Assembly: GCA_020284085.1 (NCBI GenBank)
Contig: JACEVL010000936.1
Coordinates: 297,501 to 361,500 of the forward strand
DNA length: 64,000 nt
Reading direction: 5' to 3'
Source: Aporrectodea caliginosa
Lineage: Eukaryota > Annelida > Clitellata > Crassiclitellata > Lumbricidae
Positions 63,835 to 64,000 of this stretch are shown piece by piece. Under the pieces are notes generated by a model. That model did not search any database, had not been told where the DNA came from, and saw only the letters and a list, made by a program, of their open reading frames with translations. Every line of letters begins with the position of its first letter. The stretch's first letter is position 1. Position numbers and translations under genes: made by a program.

Positions 63835-64000
63835 TGCCCTGTCCTTTAAGTTAGCCCTGAGGCAGCCATGGGTAAGAAGTGTTAGTGACTTCATTTTCTT
63901 AGCCTCGGCATATGAGAGTGGGTGGTCAGTCCTTTCCCTCGCTGTCTCATCTTCCCACCAACACTGTATGGTCAGTAGGGTGGCCCTTAGCATACAGCCA
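63835..64000 (-). repeat. SINE family B, cut by the window end
   Basis: In reverse shares 'ggctgcctcagggct', 'aatgaagtcactaacacttc' and 'gaagatgagacagcgaggga' with 31912-32188. The head lies beyond 64000. Confidence 0.75.

Overview
The window is nuclear DNA from an animal. It has spliced genes with GT-AG introns, no bacterial-style gene packing, abundant 5'-truncated non-LTR retrotransposons, tRNA-derived SINEs, DNA transposons with target-site duplications, and many micro- and minisatellites. The frequent 'taggcctat' word and the mix of repeats suggest a marine invertebrate, but I cannot name the species from the sequence.

Two thirds of the window (60463 down to 26174, minus strand) is one multi-exon gene that I identify as DENND3, a DENN-domain Rab exchange factor with a C-terminal WD40 propeller. 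I placed 23 coding exons with consistent splice phases. Joined, they give 3702 nt, that is 1233 residues plus stop. The exon that should carry the YPF-W-x-YVP part of the core DENN domain, about 57 residues, is not visible between 47162 and 44882. The frame is kept without it because both flanking exons are in phase 0. The DENND3 introns hold most of the mobile elements: two hAT elements with perfect 8-bp target duplications, a 1.6-kb foldback element with roughly 0.8-kb arms, CR1/L2-type and RTE-type LINE pieces, SINEs, a 15-bp minisatellite of about 26 units and other arrays.

The left part (1-26 kb) holds traces of two other host genes. On the plus strand, exons at 6033-6086 (apparently frameshifted) and 7735-7843 look like the start of a CFAP73/CCDC42-family ciliary coiled-coil gene. 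They lie downstream of an RFX X-box and two CRE motifs at 5893-5946. On the minus strand, 11071-10917 is one well-formed exon of a nicotinic acetylcholine receptor-type Cys-loop subunit. I found no further exons of either gene. The rest is repeats: a 20-bp minisatellite split by a CGAGAC-rich insert (1861-3350), L2-like LINEs, a Mutator-like (MULE) element with target duplication (9759-10637), two near-complete CR1-group LINEs (14.2-17.4 kb and 18.6-22.1 kb) that each seem to be broken by a frameshift, and a MITE inserted inside a LINE (24608-25072).

Beyond 60.5 kb, upstream of the DENND3 exons I can see, there are only SINEs, simple repeats and a MITE-like piece; a non-coding first exon may lie there. 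No rRNA, functional tRNA, CRISPR array or prokaryotic system was seen.
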